Positions 37,250-45,077 of a stretch of 64,000 bases of DNA are shown here, in pieces. This DNA comes from Desertivirga arenae (GTDB lineage Bacteria > Bacteroidota > Bacteroidia > Sphingobacteriales > Sphingobacteriaceae), in assembly GCF_017355785.1 (NCBI RefSeq), contig NZ_JAFEWE010000015.1:111959-175958 (forward strand), read 5' to 3'. The notes beneath the pieces were generated by a model, which saw only the letters and a list, made by a program, of their open reading frames with translations, made no database searches and was not told where the DNA came from. The stretch's first letter is position 1; every line of letters begins with the position of its first letter. A program made the position numbers and the translations under genes.

Positions 37250-39091
37250 ATGTGTGGAATAGTAGGCTATATTGGACATCGTGATGCCTGGGATGTCATT
37301 ATAAAAGGGCTTAAAAGATTAGAATACAGAGGTTACGATAGTTCGGGGATAGCCCTGATCAATAAGGAAAACGGAATCAGAACTTATAAAAAAGCTGGCA
37401 AAGTTTCAGACCTTGAAGCATTTGCTAAGGGGGTAGACCGTTCAGGAAGTATAGGAATGGGCCATACACGTTGGGCAACCCATGGCGCTCCTTCTGACCG
37501 GAACTCACATCCACACAGTTCTGGAGACAGAAGACTTTCTATCATTCATAATGGCATAATAGAAAACTATGCGATCCTCAAGGAGGCACTTCAGGCTAAA
37601 GGACACGAGTTTCGTAGTGATACCGATACGGAAGTACTTATTCATCTGATTGAAGAAATTCAAAAATCAGACGGTCTTGATCTGTTTGAGGCAGTACGGG
37701 TTGCACTAAACGAAGTTGTGGGAGCTTACGCTATTGTAGTAATGAGCGTGGATGAACCGGATGTTTTGGTGGCAGCCAGAAAAGGAAGTCCAATGGTGAT
37801 TGGGGTAGGGCAGGACGAATATTTTATCGCATCTGATGCTTCTCCAATTGTAGAATATACTAAGAACGTTATCTATTTAAAGGATAGCCAGATCGCTTAT
37901 GTAAAAACAGATGAGCTGGTTATTAAAAGTATTGATAATCGTGTTCAGACACCTTATATACAGGAGCTCGAGTTAAAACTCGAAATGCTTGAAAAAGGTG
38001 GTTTTGATCATTTCATGCTTAAGGAAATTTACGAACAACCCCGCTCCATTAAAGATTGCATGAGGGGTCGTATTTACCCGAATGAAGGGAAGATTCAATT
38101 GGGTGGCTTAAGTGAATATACGGAGAAACTCAAGAATGTAGACCGCATTATTATTATTGCTTGCGGTACTTCATGGCACGCTGGACTGGTAGGGGAATAT
38201 CTTATCGAAGAGTATGCACGTGTACCTGTAGAAGTAGAATATGCGTCGGAGTTCCGTTACAGAAACCCTATTATTACCGAAAAGGATCTTGTAATCGCGA
38301 TCTCTCAATCTGGCGAAACAGCGGATACAATGGCAGCAATTGAGCTGGCTAAAGAAAAAGGTGCAACGATATTCGGTATTTGCAATGTGGTTGGATCTTC
38401 AATTCCCCGCATCACACATGCAGGTGTATATACTCACGCAGGACCAGAGATCGGGGTTGCCTCTACGAAAGCATTTACAGCACAGGTAACAGTTTTGACT
38501 CTGATTGCTCTCTTCATTGCAGAAAAGCGTGGAACAATCAAACAAAGTCAAACAGTGCAAATGCTTACTGAACTAGAAGACATTCCTGACCTGGTAGAAA
38601 AGTGCCTGGAAGCAAACGATCATATCATACAAATCGCTAAGAAGTTTACTGATTCCAGAAACTGTTTATTCTTAGGTCGTGGCAGTGGATTCCCGGTTGC
38701 GCTTGAAGGAGCTCTTAAACTAAAAGAGATCTCTTATATTCACGCTGAAGGCTACCCTGCTGCTGAAATGAAACATGGCCCCATAGCCTTGATCGATGAG
38801 GAAATGCCAGTAGTAGTTATTGCTGCAAAGAACTCTTCCTACGAAAAGGTAATAAGCAATATTCAGGAAGTAAAAGCAAGAAAAGGAGTGGTGATTGCAA
38901 TTGTTACTGAAGGTGATAAGGAGGTTAAGAAGATGGCTGATTATACTATTGAGATTCCTGATGCCAATGAAGCTTTCCTTCCATTGATAGCTACAATACC
39001 TCTGCAATTATTATCTTACCATATTGCAGTACTAAGAGGATGTAATGTGGATCAACCAAGGAATTTAGCAAAATCGGTAACTGTTGAATAA
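37250..39091 (+). CDS. glmS: Glutamine-fructose-6-phosphate aminotransferase (isomerizing)
   Basis: Makes glucosamine-6-phosphate from fructose-6-phosphate and glutamine, the first step to UDP-GlcNAc for peptidoglycan and lipid A. The 613-residue length is standard. The glutaminase nucleophile Cys2 is in MCGIVGYIG, followed by GYDSSGIAL and GHTRWATHG. Two SIS domains carry IACGTSWHAG (near residue 303), ISQSGETADT (near 350) and STKAFTAQV. The C-terminus DQPRNLAKSVTVE is the conserved active-site tail. No ribozyme-like leader fits in the short gap upstream. Confidence 0.98.
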   Translation: MCGIVGYIGHRDAWDVIIKGLKRLEYRGYDSSGIALINKENGIRTYKKAGKVSDLEAFAKGVDRSGSIGMGHTRWATHGAPSDRNSHPHSSGDRRLSIIHNGIIENYAILKEALQAKGHEFRSDTDTEVLIHLIEEIQKSDGLDLFEAVRVALNEVVGAYAIVVMSVDEPDVLVAARKGSPMVIGVGQDEYFIASDASPIVEYTKNVIYLKDSQIAYVKTDELVIKSIDNRVQTPYIQELELKLEMLEKGGFDHFMLKEIYEQPRSIKDCMRGRIYPNEGKIQLGGLSEYTEKLKNVDRIIIIACGTSWHAGLVGEYLIEEYARVPVEVEYASEFRYRNPIITEKDLVIAISQSGETADTMAAIELAKEKGATIFGICNVVGSSIPRITHAGVYTHAGPEIGVASTKAFTAQVTVLTLIALFIAEKRGTIKQSQTVQMLTELEDIPDLVEKCLEANDHIIQIAKKFTDSRNCLFLGRGSGFPVALEGALKLKEISYIHAEGYPAAEMKHGPIALIDEEMPVVVIAAKNSSYEKVISNIQEVKARKGVVIAIVTEGDKEVKKMADYTIEIPDANEAFLPLIATIPLQLLSYHIAVLRGCNVDQPRNLAKSVTVE

Positions 39092-39106
39092 GCGATCACT
39101 AATTTT

Positions 39107-39170
39107 CACGAATTGCTCTAATTTTCACGAATTTAATAGCACGAATTTAACAGCACGAATTACACGAATT
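39107..39170 (+). repeat. Five copies of CACGAATT
   Basis: CACGAATT occurs at 39107, 39126, 39140, 39154 and 39163, with spacing 9-19 bp, directly after the glmS stop. It is the inverse complement of the tandem array about 100 bp further on. Confidence 0.75.
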
Positions 39171-39215
39171 GTGGCGAATTAAGGGAGTGTTTCTACATAA
39201 GTAGATGTAAGAATC

Positions 39216-39248
39216 AAAGGAGGCGTTTTACAACAGCCTCCTTTTTTT
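39216..39248 (+). terminator. glmS terminator
   Basis: AAAGGAGGC and GCCTCCTTT form a 9-bp stem with an 11-base loop and a T-tract. It stands between two inverted blocks of short repeats. Confidence 0.88.
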
Positions 39249-39263
39249 ATATAGATATTAACG

Positions 39264-39308
39264 TAATTCGTGTAATTCGTGTAATTCGTGTAATTCGTGT
39301 AATTCGTG
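39264..39308 (+). repeat. Perfect 9-bp tandem repeat, five copies
   Basis: TAATTCGTG is repeated five times without a gap. It mirrors the CACGAATT cluster on the other side of the glmS terminator, so the region could form a long cruciform. Confidence 0.92.
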
Positions 39309-39315
39309 TTTATTA

Positions 39316-39460
39316 TTTTTTTCTTGCTAACTACCACATCAGCATAAGCGCCCTTAGCTTGCCAAGCACCGGCAAAATAATTACTTGTATTTTCATTCTA
39401 TCCTCCTTCGAATTTGTTTAAACCAAAGCCTATTTTTACTTCAGCAGTTCAAACTTCTAC
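39316..39460 (-). pseudogene. Decayed 3' end of an unidentified coding sequence
   Basis: One minus-strand frame reads as protein-like sequence with internal stops: TAEVKIGFGLNKFEGG, stop, then NENTSNYFAGAWQAKGAYAD and VVVSKKK. The amino-acid composition looks like a real exported or barrel-type domain, unlike the noise of other frames. The natural stop appears lost by an indel in the A-tract, and the frame then runs into the 9-bp repeats. The family is not recognised. Confidence 0.4.
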
Positions 39461-39492
39461 AAAAAGATGAAATAAAAGAAATTGATATTATT

Positions 39493-39500
39493 TATCTTTG
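39493..39500 (+). promoter_or_regulatory. -7 promoter element of oxyR
   Basis: TATCTTTG lies 16 nt before the oxyR ATG. Between them sits ATGTACACTATATGA, a four-codon open frame whose stop overlaps the oxyR start. Confidence 0.6.
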
Positions 39501-39516
39501 AATAGATGTACACTAT

Positions 39517-40455
39517 ATGACACTTGTTCAGTTAGAATATATTGTAGCAGTTGATACTTACAGAAGTTTCGTTACAGCTGCAGAAAAATGCTTTGTTACC
39601 CAACCTACCTTAAGTATGCAGATACAAAAACTGGAGGAGAACTTGGGAGTAAAGTTATTCGATCGAAGTAAACAACCTGTAATTCCGACCGACATTGGTC
39701 AACAAGTTATAGAACAAGCAAGACTTATTCTTGCAGAAAGCACGAAATTGCAGGAATTAATTGCTGCTCATAAAAATGAGTTGGCGGGCGAATTAAAAGT
39801 CGGTGTTATTCCCACTATTGCGCCGTATCTATTGCCTAAAGTAATTATGAGCTTTACTGCTAAGTATCCTAAAGTTCAATTATCTATATGGGAATATACT
39901 ACCGAGCAGATTATTCAGAACCTAAAAATAGGTTTGTTGGATTGTGGTATTCTATCCACGCCGTTAGAAGATAAAAGTCTTCAGGAAATCCCCTTGTTTT
40001 ATGAAGACTTCGTGGTGTATTCGTCCAGCAACAGCAGTATTGTCAACAAAGAGAACATTTGTGTAGATGATATTAATATCGAGGAAACCTGGCTGTTAAA
40101 TGAAGGACATTGTATGCGAAATCAGGTATTGAACATCTGTAAAAAGAAGACAGCAACTAATGGTATCAGATCTTTCGAATACAATACAGGTAGCGTAGAA
40201 ACATTGAAAAGAATGGTAGATCTGAATGCCGGGATCACTATTCTTCCCGAACTAAGTCTTTCAGATTTCTCGTCTGAGCAGATGAAAAAAGTGCGAAGGT
40301 TTGGAGAACCAGTACCTGCAAGAGAGATAAGTATTGTTACCCATCGAAACTTCCTTAAAAGAGGCCTTATTAATTCGCTTAAAAAAGAAATCCTGGAAAT
40401 TATACCCCAGGATATGTTAAATAGCAGCAATAAAGCGCTGATGGAAACCTTTTAA
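39517..40455 (+). CDS. oxyR: Hydrogen peroxide-sensing LysR-type regulator OxyR
   Basis: Predicted redox-switch activator of peroxide defence. The 312-residue protein has a LysR helix-turn-helix at residues 1-60 (FVTAAEKCFVTQPTLSMQIQ) and a substrate-binding-like domain. Cys199 and Cys208 in LNEGHCMRNQVLNIC fall at exactly the E. coli numbering of the disulfide switch, which is the strongest evidence for OxyR over other LysR proteins. The sodA gene and a small lipoprotein lie convergently beside it, forming an oxidative-stress cluster. OxyR commonly controls catalase, Dps and peroxiredoxin genes, none of which is in the window. Confidence 0.95.
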   Translation: MTLVQLEYIVAVDTYRSFVTAAEKCFVTQPTLSMQIQKLEENLGVKLFDRSKQPVIPTDIGQQVIEQARLILAESTKLQELIAAHKNELAGELKVGVIPTIAPYLLPKVIMSFTAKYPKVQLSIWEYTTEQIIQNLKIGLLDCGILSTPLEDKSLQEIPLFYEDFVVYSSSNSSIVNKENICVDDINIEETWLLNEGHCMRNQVLNICKKKTATNGIRSFEYNTGSVETLKRMVDLNAGITILPELSLSDFSSEQMKKVRRFGEPVPAREISIVTHRNFLKRGLINSLKKEILEIIPQDMLNSSNKALMETF

Positions 40456-40456
40456 A

Positions 40457-40621
40457 TTATCTGAAAACTTTTCGAATCAGCCAGATAATCAAGGCGATTA
40501 CAACAACAACGATAATGACACCAGTATAAACACCTGTCTTAAATATATCGCCTACTAATTCGCAACTAGACAGTAACATGGTTACCATCATTGCTATAGA
40601 GAAAAATATGTTTTTTGTCAT
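40457..40621 (-). CDS. Small lipoprotein with one membrane segment
   Basis: A 54-residue frame: signal MTKNIFFSIAMMVTMLL, lipobox LSSC (Cys20), a short linker ELVGDIFKTG, then a hydrophobic segment VIIVVVVIALIIWLI and a basic end RKVFR. The combination of lipobox and a C-terminal transmembrane helix looks designed rather than random. It lies two bases from the oxyR stop on the opposite strand and downstream of the sodA terminator. I do not know a function; similar short proteins exist in Bacteroidetes and are often misnamed. Confidence 0.65.
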   Translation of the reverse strand: MTKNIFFSIAMMVTMLLSSCELVGDIFKTGVYTGVIIVVVVIALIIWLIRKVFR

Positions 40622-40636
40622 AGAATTAAAATAAAA

Positions 40637-40664
40637 AAGTAGTGTACTATTAAATACACTACTT
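40637..40664 (-). terminator. sodA terminator
   Basis: AAGTAGTGTA and TACACTACTT form a 10-bp stem with an eight-base loop; on the minus strand a T-run follows. It lies about 32 nt after the sodA stop. Confidence 0.8.
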
Positions 40665-40695
40665 CATGACAAAATGTTTTTTTCCTACTAATGAA

Positions 40696-41304
40696 CTATT
40701 TTGCTTGTGCGTAACGCTCTGCTACAGCGCTCCAGTTAACTACATTCCAAAATGCAGCGATATAATCTGGACGACGGTTTTGATAGTTTAAATAATAAGC
40801 ATGCTCCCATACATCCAAGCCTAAGATTGGAGTTCCCTTAACATCAGCAACATCCATTAACGGGTTGTCCTGGTTAGGAGTAGAAGATACCTGTAATTTA
40901 CCATCAGCAGCGACGCTTAACCAAGCCCATCCAGAACCAAAGCGAGTTGCAGCAGCTTCACTGAATTTCTTTTTGAAGTCTTCGAATGAACCGAAAGCTT
41001 CGTTGATAGCCTGAGCTAATTCGCCTGTAGGCTCACCACCTGCATTAGGGCCAATTACAGTCCAGAACAAAGAGTGATTAAAGTGACCACCGCCATTGTT
41101 ACGAACAGCCGGAGCGTAAGAAGAGATGTTTGCTTGCAGTTCTTCTAAACTTTTGCTTTCAGCATCAGAACCAGCAACTGCATTGTTTAAATTAGTAACA
41201 TAAGCATTGTGGTGTTTGCCGTGGTGTATTTCCATTGTAGCCTTGTCGATATGCGGTTCAAGGGCATCAGAAGCGTATGGTAACGCTGGTAATTCAAAAG
41301 CCAT
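40696..41304 (-). CDS. sodA: Superoxide dismutase, Fe/Mn family
   Basis: Cytoplasmic enzyme converting superoxide to H2O2 and O2. The 202-residue protein has all four metal ligands in context: His27 in MEIHHGKHH, the His in [10 protein letters not shown] (near 81), Asp in LDVWEHAYY and the His four residues later (near 163-167). Mn versus Fe preference cannot be decided from these motifs alone; cambialistic enzymes are common in this phylum. It has its own promoter and terminator and sits next to oxyR. Confidence 0.96.
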   Translation of the reverse strand: MAFELPALPYASDALEPHIDKATMEIHHGKHHNAYVTNLNNAVAGSDAESKSLEELQANISSYAPAVRNNGGGHFNHSLFWTVIGPNAGGEPTGELAQAINEAFGSFEDFKKKFSEAAATRFGSGWAWLSVAADGKLQVSSTPNQDNPLMDVADVKGTPILGLDVWEHAYYLNYQNRRPDYIAAFWNVVNWSAVAERYAQAK

Positions 41305-41339
41305 ATTTATATTTTATTAGGGTTAAACATATTTCAGCA

Positions 41340-41347
41340 CAAAGATA
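41340..41347 (-). promoter_or_regulatory. -7 promoter element of sodA
   Basis: Minus-strand TATCTTTG is a perfect -7 match 35 nt before the sodA ATG. The leader is A/T-rich with no Shine-Dalgarno sequence. Confidence 0.65.
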
Positions 41348-41379
41348 ACTTATGCTTAAAAAAATTGTTCAGACAGATG

Positions 41380-41856
41380 TCAGGTTTTGTTTCTTTTGCT
41401 CAAAAAGAAATCTTTCATAAGACTCGCACAGTCATTCTCCCTGATTCCGCCTATGACTTCTGTTTTAGGGTGTGTAAGGCGCTGATTGATACGACGAAAG
41501 CCTAATTTAAGATCATGTGCTCCATAAACAATTCTACTGATCTGTGTCCAGTAAGAAGCACCTGCACACATTACACAAGGTTCTACTGTAACATAAAGCG
41601 TACAATCTTTCAGATACTTTCCACCTAAAAAATTCGCAGCAGCAGTAAATGCCTGCATTTCTGCATGAGCGGTTACATCGTTGAGCCTTTCTGTCAGGTT
41701 ATATCCCCTTCCTATAATCCTGCCATTCGAAACTATAACTGCTCCAATTGGCACCTCGTCCTCAGCAAGTGCCTTTTTAGCTTCCTTCAATGCCTCATTC
41801 ATAAAAAAGTCATCGGGGGTTACCAAGGGTTCATCTGAAAAACTAACGTACTTCAT
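41380..41856 (-). CDS. tadA: tRNA-specific adenosine deaminase
   Basis: Deaminates adenosine-34 of tRNA-Arg(ACG) to inosine. The 158-residue protein has the zinc deaminase motifs VTAHAEMQAF (near residue 62) and EPCVMCAGA (near 92), with the PIGAVIV strand before them. Length and motifs match TadA; other nucleoside deaminases of this family are the alternative but are usually not as close to bacterial TadA in the PCVMCAGA block. It is divergent from the yicC gene, sharing a 67-nt promoter region. Confidence 0.92.
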   Translation of the reverse strand: MKYVSFSDEPLVTPDDFFMNEALKEAKKALAEDEVPIGAVIVSNGRIIGRGYNLTERLNDVTAHAEMQAFTAAANFLGGKYLKDCTLYVTVEPCVMCAGASYWTQISRIVYGAHDLKLGFRRINQRLTHPKTEVIGGIRENDCASLMKDFFLSKRNKT

Positions 41857-41911
41857 GTATATATGGGGTTATAGATGCTAGTTATAACGACAAGTATAGG
41901 GAAATAAATTC

Positions 41912-41919
41912 TATCTTTG
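41912..41919 (+). promoter_or_regulatory. -7 promoter element TATCTTTG before yicC, leaderless position
   Basis: TATCTTTG is a perfect match and is separated by only four bases from the yicC ATG. It would give a leaderless mRNA for the yicC-gmk-nadD genes. Confidence 0.65.
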
Positions 41920-41923
41920 ACTT

Positions 41924-42799
41924 ATGATTAAATCCATGACAGGTTACGGTATTGCTGCTAAGGATTTTGCCAATGCTAAATACACCGTAGAGATTAAGTC
42001 ACTTAACAGTAAGTTTCTCGAACTTGCTCTTAAGCTACCTAAATCCTTTTCAGACAAAGAACTTATTCTTCGTAATGAATGCAGTAAGCATATCGAACGG
42101 GGAAAAGTGACTATCACCTTTACTATCGAATATCCTGAAAGTGAAAAAAAAGCAGCTCACATCGATTCTGATCTGCTTAAAATATATTATAATCAACTGA
42201 AGGATACTGCAAGCGAACTAGGAGATAATGCATCAAATCTATTACAACTTGCATTAGGTTTTCCGGAAGTTATTCAATTCAACGAAGACTTGGTATCTGA
42301 AGAAGAGTGGCTGCAGCTGCAAGGCACCTTTTCGGATGCCCTTGAAAGTTTCCAAAGATTCAGAAAAGATGAGGGAGGAATTCTTGAAAAGGATCTTGTC
42401 CTTCGCATAAATAATATATTAACGGCACTCAAACAAGTAGAAGAACTTGAACCAAGACGTATTCCGGTAATTCGCGAACGTATTAACCAGCTTCTTAACG
42501 AATACGTAGGTAAGGAGAATATCGACGATAACCGCTTTGAGCAGGAGCTGATATTCTACATTGATAAGCTTGATATAACCGAGGAAAAAGTTCGATTGAA
42601 AAGCCACTGCGATTATTTCCTGAAAGCTTTAAAATCGCCTGATGCAAATGGAAAAAAATTAGGCTTCATTTCTCAGGAGATCGGTCGCGAGATCAATACT
42701 ATGGGCTCAAAAGCTAATGATGCTGGTATTCAGCAAGTAGTTGTTGGCATGAAAGAAGAGCTGGAAAAAATTAAGGAACAACTATTAAACGTACTATAA
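41924..42799 (+). CDS. YicC/YloC-family endoribonuclease
   Basis: The 291-residue protein has the YicC hallmark N-terminus MIKSMTGYG and the conserved C-terminal DUF1732 region DKLDITEEKVRLKSHCDYF and GKKLGFISQEIGREINTMGSKA. Members of the family are endoribonucleases involved in RNA turnover. gmk follows after 59 nt, the same order as in many bacteria, then nadD. The start is fixed by the MTGYG motif and by the promoter directly before it. Confidence 0.95.
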   Translation: MIKSMTGYGIAAKDFANAKYTVEIKSLNSKFLELALKLPKSFSDKELILRNECSKHIERGKVTITFTIEYPESEKKAAHIDSDLLKIYYNQLKDTASELGDNASNLLQLALGFPEVIQFNEDLVSEEEWLQLQGTFSDALESFQRFRKDEGGILEKDLVLRINNILTALKQVEELEPRRIPVIRERINQLLNEYVGKENIDDNRFEQELIFYIDKLDITEEKVRLKSHCDYFLKALKSPDANGKKLGFISQEIGREINTMGSKANDAGIQQVVVGMKEELEKIKEQLLNVL

Positions 42800-42858
42800 A
42801 AGAAAGTATAAAGTCAAGATAACAATGAAACTCTGACTTAAAACTTTAATAAATTAAG

Positions 42859-43434
42859 ATGACTCAGGGCAAACTCGTAATATTTTCAGCTCCTTCTGGT
42901 GCAGGTAAAACCACTATTGTTCATTACCTTTTATCAAAGATCCCTCAATTGGAGTTTTCTATTTCTGCAACTACCCGCGAGTCTCGCGGAACGGAAGAAA
43001 ACTTAAAAGATTATTATTTTATCACCAAAGAGGAGTTCCTTCATAAGGTAGCCAAGCACGAGTTTGTTGAATTCGAAGAAGTTTATTCAGGAACTTTTTA
43101 CGGAACATTAAAATCGGAGATCCAGCGTATCTGGGATGCAGACAAACATGTAGTGTTCGACATAGATGTTGAAGGAGGCTTACGCCTGAAGAAAAAATAC
43201 GAAGACAATGCTCTTGCTATTTTTGTTCAACCGCCATCCCTGGAAGTTCTTATACAAAGATTGGGAGGAAGAGGCACCGACAGTCCTGAGAAGCTAAAAG
43301 AAAGGATCGATAAAGCAGGCAAGGAACTTCAATATGCGGAGCGCTTTGATATCATTCTTCCTAACAATGATCTTCAAACCGCATGTGAAGAAGCAGAAAA
43401 GATTGTAAGAGCATTTCTCTTTGGCGAAAAATAA
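42859..43434 (+). CDS. gmk: Guanylate kinase
   Basis: Phosphorylates GMP to GDP with ATP. The 191-residue protein has the P-loop SAPSGAGKTT at residues 10-19, the GMP-binding SISATTRESRGTE, and YGTLKSEI plus VVFDIDVEGG for the second substrate site. Only the length of a typical Gmk is present, with no extra domain. It lies in a yicC-gmk-nadD cluster on one strand. Confidence 0.97.
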   Translation: MTQGKLVIFSAPSGAGKTTIVHYLLSKIPQLEFSISATTRESRGTEENLKDYYFITKEEFLHKVAKHEFVEFEEVYSGTFYGTLKSEIQRIWDADKHVVFDIDVEGGLRLKKKYEDNALAIFVQPPSLEVLIQRLGGRGTDSPEKLKERIDKAGKELQYAERFDIILPNNDLQTACEEAEKIVRAFLFGEK

Positions 43435-43493
43435 AACTTTTAACCTTTAGGCTCTTTGATTGTTTGTAGAATCCTCACAGGGGATAAAAAAGC

Positions 43494-44066
43494 ATGAAAG
43501 TAGGTTTATTTTTTGGTTCCTTTAATCCAATACATGTAGGTCATTTAATTATAGCTAATTACATGGCTAATTATTCAGACTTGCAAAGCGTCTGGCTTAT
43601 TGTCTCTCCACATAACCCTTTAAAGGTTAAAAGCAGCCTGGCTAATATGTATGATAGACTAGAAATGGCAAGGCTTGCAACAGAAGATAATGACAGGATC
43701 AAAATAAGTGATATTGAATTTAAACTTCCACAACCTTCTTATACCATCGACACGCTGATCCATTTACAGGAGCGGTATCCGGAGCATCAGTTCACACTAA
43801 TTATGGGGGCAGATAACCTAACTTCGCTTAAGAAGTGGAAAAATTATGAAATTATACTAAGGGATTATAAAATTCTGGTTTACCCGCGTCCGGGATATGA
43901 CAATCAGGAACTTGCATCTCATCCCTCAATCAGCATAACAGATACCCCTGTTATGGAAATTTCATCTACCTTTATTCGTAGAGCTATAAAAGAAGGGAAA
44001 AGCGTACAATACATGGTTCCTAATAATGTATTTAAGTTCATCGATAGCAAAAATTTGTACGGATAA
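43494..44066 (+). CDS. nadD: Nicotinate-nucleotide adenylyltransferase
   Basis: Makes deamido-NAD from nicotinate mononucleotide and ATP. The 190-residue protein begins with GLFFGSFNPIHVGHLIIAN, the GxFxPxHxGH nucleotide-binding motif, and ends with ISSTFIRRAIKEG, the ISSTxIR motif. IMGADNLTSLKKWKN lies between. It is the third gene of the yicC-gmk-nadD cluster. With PnuC and a NadR-like kinase elsewhere in the window, two routes to NAD are represented. Confidence 0.96.
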   Translation: MKVGLFFGSFNPIHVGHLIIANYMANYSDLQSVWLIVSPHNPLKVKSSLANMYDRLEMARLATEDNDRIKISDIEFKLPQPSYTIDTLIHLQERYPEHQFTLIMGADNLTSLKKWKNYEIILRDYKILVYPRPGYDNQELASHPSISITDTPVMEISSTFIRRAIKEGKSVQYMVPNNVFKFIDSKNLYG

Positions 44067-44125
44067 ACAACTAGCTTTTATTATAAGGTTAAAATCAACC
44101 TTTCTTCATTCAAAGCAATAAGTCT

Positions 44126-44133
44126 TAACTTTG
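44126..44133 (+). promoter_or_regulatory. -7 promoter element TAACTTTG, leaderless position
   Basis: TAACTTTG fits TAnnTTTG and ends four bases before the GTG start of the MiaE-like gene. Confidence 0.6.
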
Positions 44134-44137
44134 CAGT

Positions 44138-44740
44138 GTGAGCACCGAGAAAACAATCCTTAAACTAAAGCTTCCTACAGACCCTCGCTGGGTGAAAAAT
44201 GTTGTAGAAAGCAATATTGAAGAGATACTAACAGATCATGCCTTTTGTGAGCAAAAAGCAGCTAGTAATGCCATTACCCTTATCGTACAGAATCCCAATT
44301 TGTCTGATTTGGTTCAGGAGATGGCCTTGCTGGTTCAGGAAGAAATGGATCACTTCAAAAGGGTACACGATATAATACTGGAGCGCGGTTATATTCTTGG
44401 TCGTGAACGTAAAGATGATTATGTGAACGAGTTAGCTAAGTTTATAATTAAGGGCGGCGGAAGACAACATCAACTTATTGACCGTCTGTTATTTTCGGCG
44501 ATGATAGAAGCTCGCAGCTGTGAACGTTTCAAAGTGCTTTCAGAAAACATCGATGATGAAAAGCTTTCTGCTTTCTACCACGAGCTTATGATAAGCGAAG
44601 CTACCCACTACACTACTTTTATCAAACTGGCAAAAAAGTATGGAGAAGGTATTGATGTTGATAAACGTTGGGAAGAATTCCTGAGCTTTGAGGCAGAGGT
44701 GATTCAGAACTACGGAAAAAAAGAAACCATTCACGGATAA
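44138..44740 (+). CDS. miaE: tRNA-(ms2io6A37) hydroxylase, MiaE-like
   Basis: Predicted non-heme di-iron monooxygenase that hydroxylates the isopentenyl group of ms2i6A at tRNA position 37. The 200-residue ferritin-like protein shows carboxylate/His metal motifs: HAFCEQKAA (near residue 30), LVQEEMDHFKRVH (near 65), IEARSCERF (near 125) and SEATHYTTF (near 155). The start is GTG, placed by the promoter. Other ferritin-like di-iron proteins are an alternative, but the pattern and size match the Bacteroidetes MiaE group. Stand-alone unit after nadD. Confidence 0.85.
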   Translation: MSTEKTILKLKLPTDPRWVKNVVESNIEEILTDHAFCEQKAASNAITLIVQNPNLSDLVQEMALLVQEEMDHFKRVHDIILERGYILGRERKDDYVNELAKFIIKGGGRQHQLIDRLLFSAMIEARSCERFKVLSENIDDEKLSAFYHELMISEATHYTTFIKLAKKYGEGIDVDKRWEEFLSFEAEVIQNYGKKETIHG

Positions 44741-44818
44741 TTAGACCAACCAAGGCTCGGCAAACACTTTTACAAGCAAACAAATCATTTAAGATCAGGT
44801 TGTTATAAAAAAACACCT

Positions 44819-45058
44819 ATGTTAAAGAACACAAATTTTGCTATAAGCTTTGCAAGCCTGTACCTATTGATATTTTTGATTCTTCTCCATACAGGGTTTG
44901 AGCGGACAGTATGGATAATGTTTTTCTTCTCACCTCTTATTATTGTCTACCTGGCTTATGTTATTATTCGTTACGGAGAGTATAAGGGCCGCGAGTTGAA
45001 TGAGAATGAAGAATGGGCTTACGGTGATAAGAAAAAGGAAGAACTGGGAATATTTTGA
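44819..45058 (+). CDS. Small membrane protein, function unknown
   Basis: A 79-residue protein with two hydrophobic helices (about 8-26 and 32-51) and an acidic, Lys-rich cytoplasmic tail ([20 protein letters not shown]). Similar short proteins are annotated as hypothetical in Bacteroidetes. It follows the MiaE-like gene by 78 nt on the same strand and converges with the FAD monooxygenase gene 19 nt away. Real by composition; no function assigned. Confidence 0.68.
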   Translation: MLKNTNFAISFASLYLLIFLILLHTGFERTVWIMFFFSPLIIVYLAYVIIRYGEYKGRELNENEEWAYGDKKKEELGIF

Positions 45059-45077
45059 GCTTTAGAGAGTTGCTTAT

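Noticed and set aside
39107..39308. Repeat clusters considered as a CRISPR array
   Set aside because: Units are 8-9 bp, without 20-40 bp spacers, and no cas gene is nearby.
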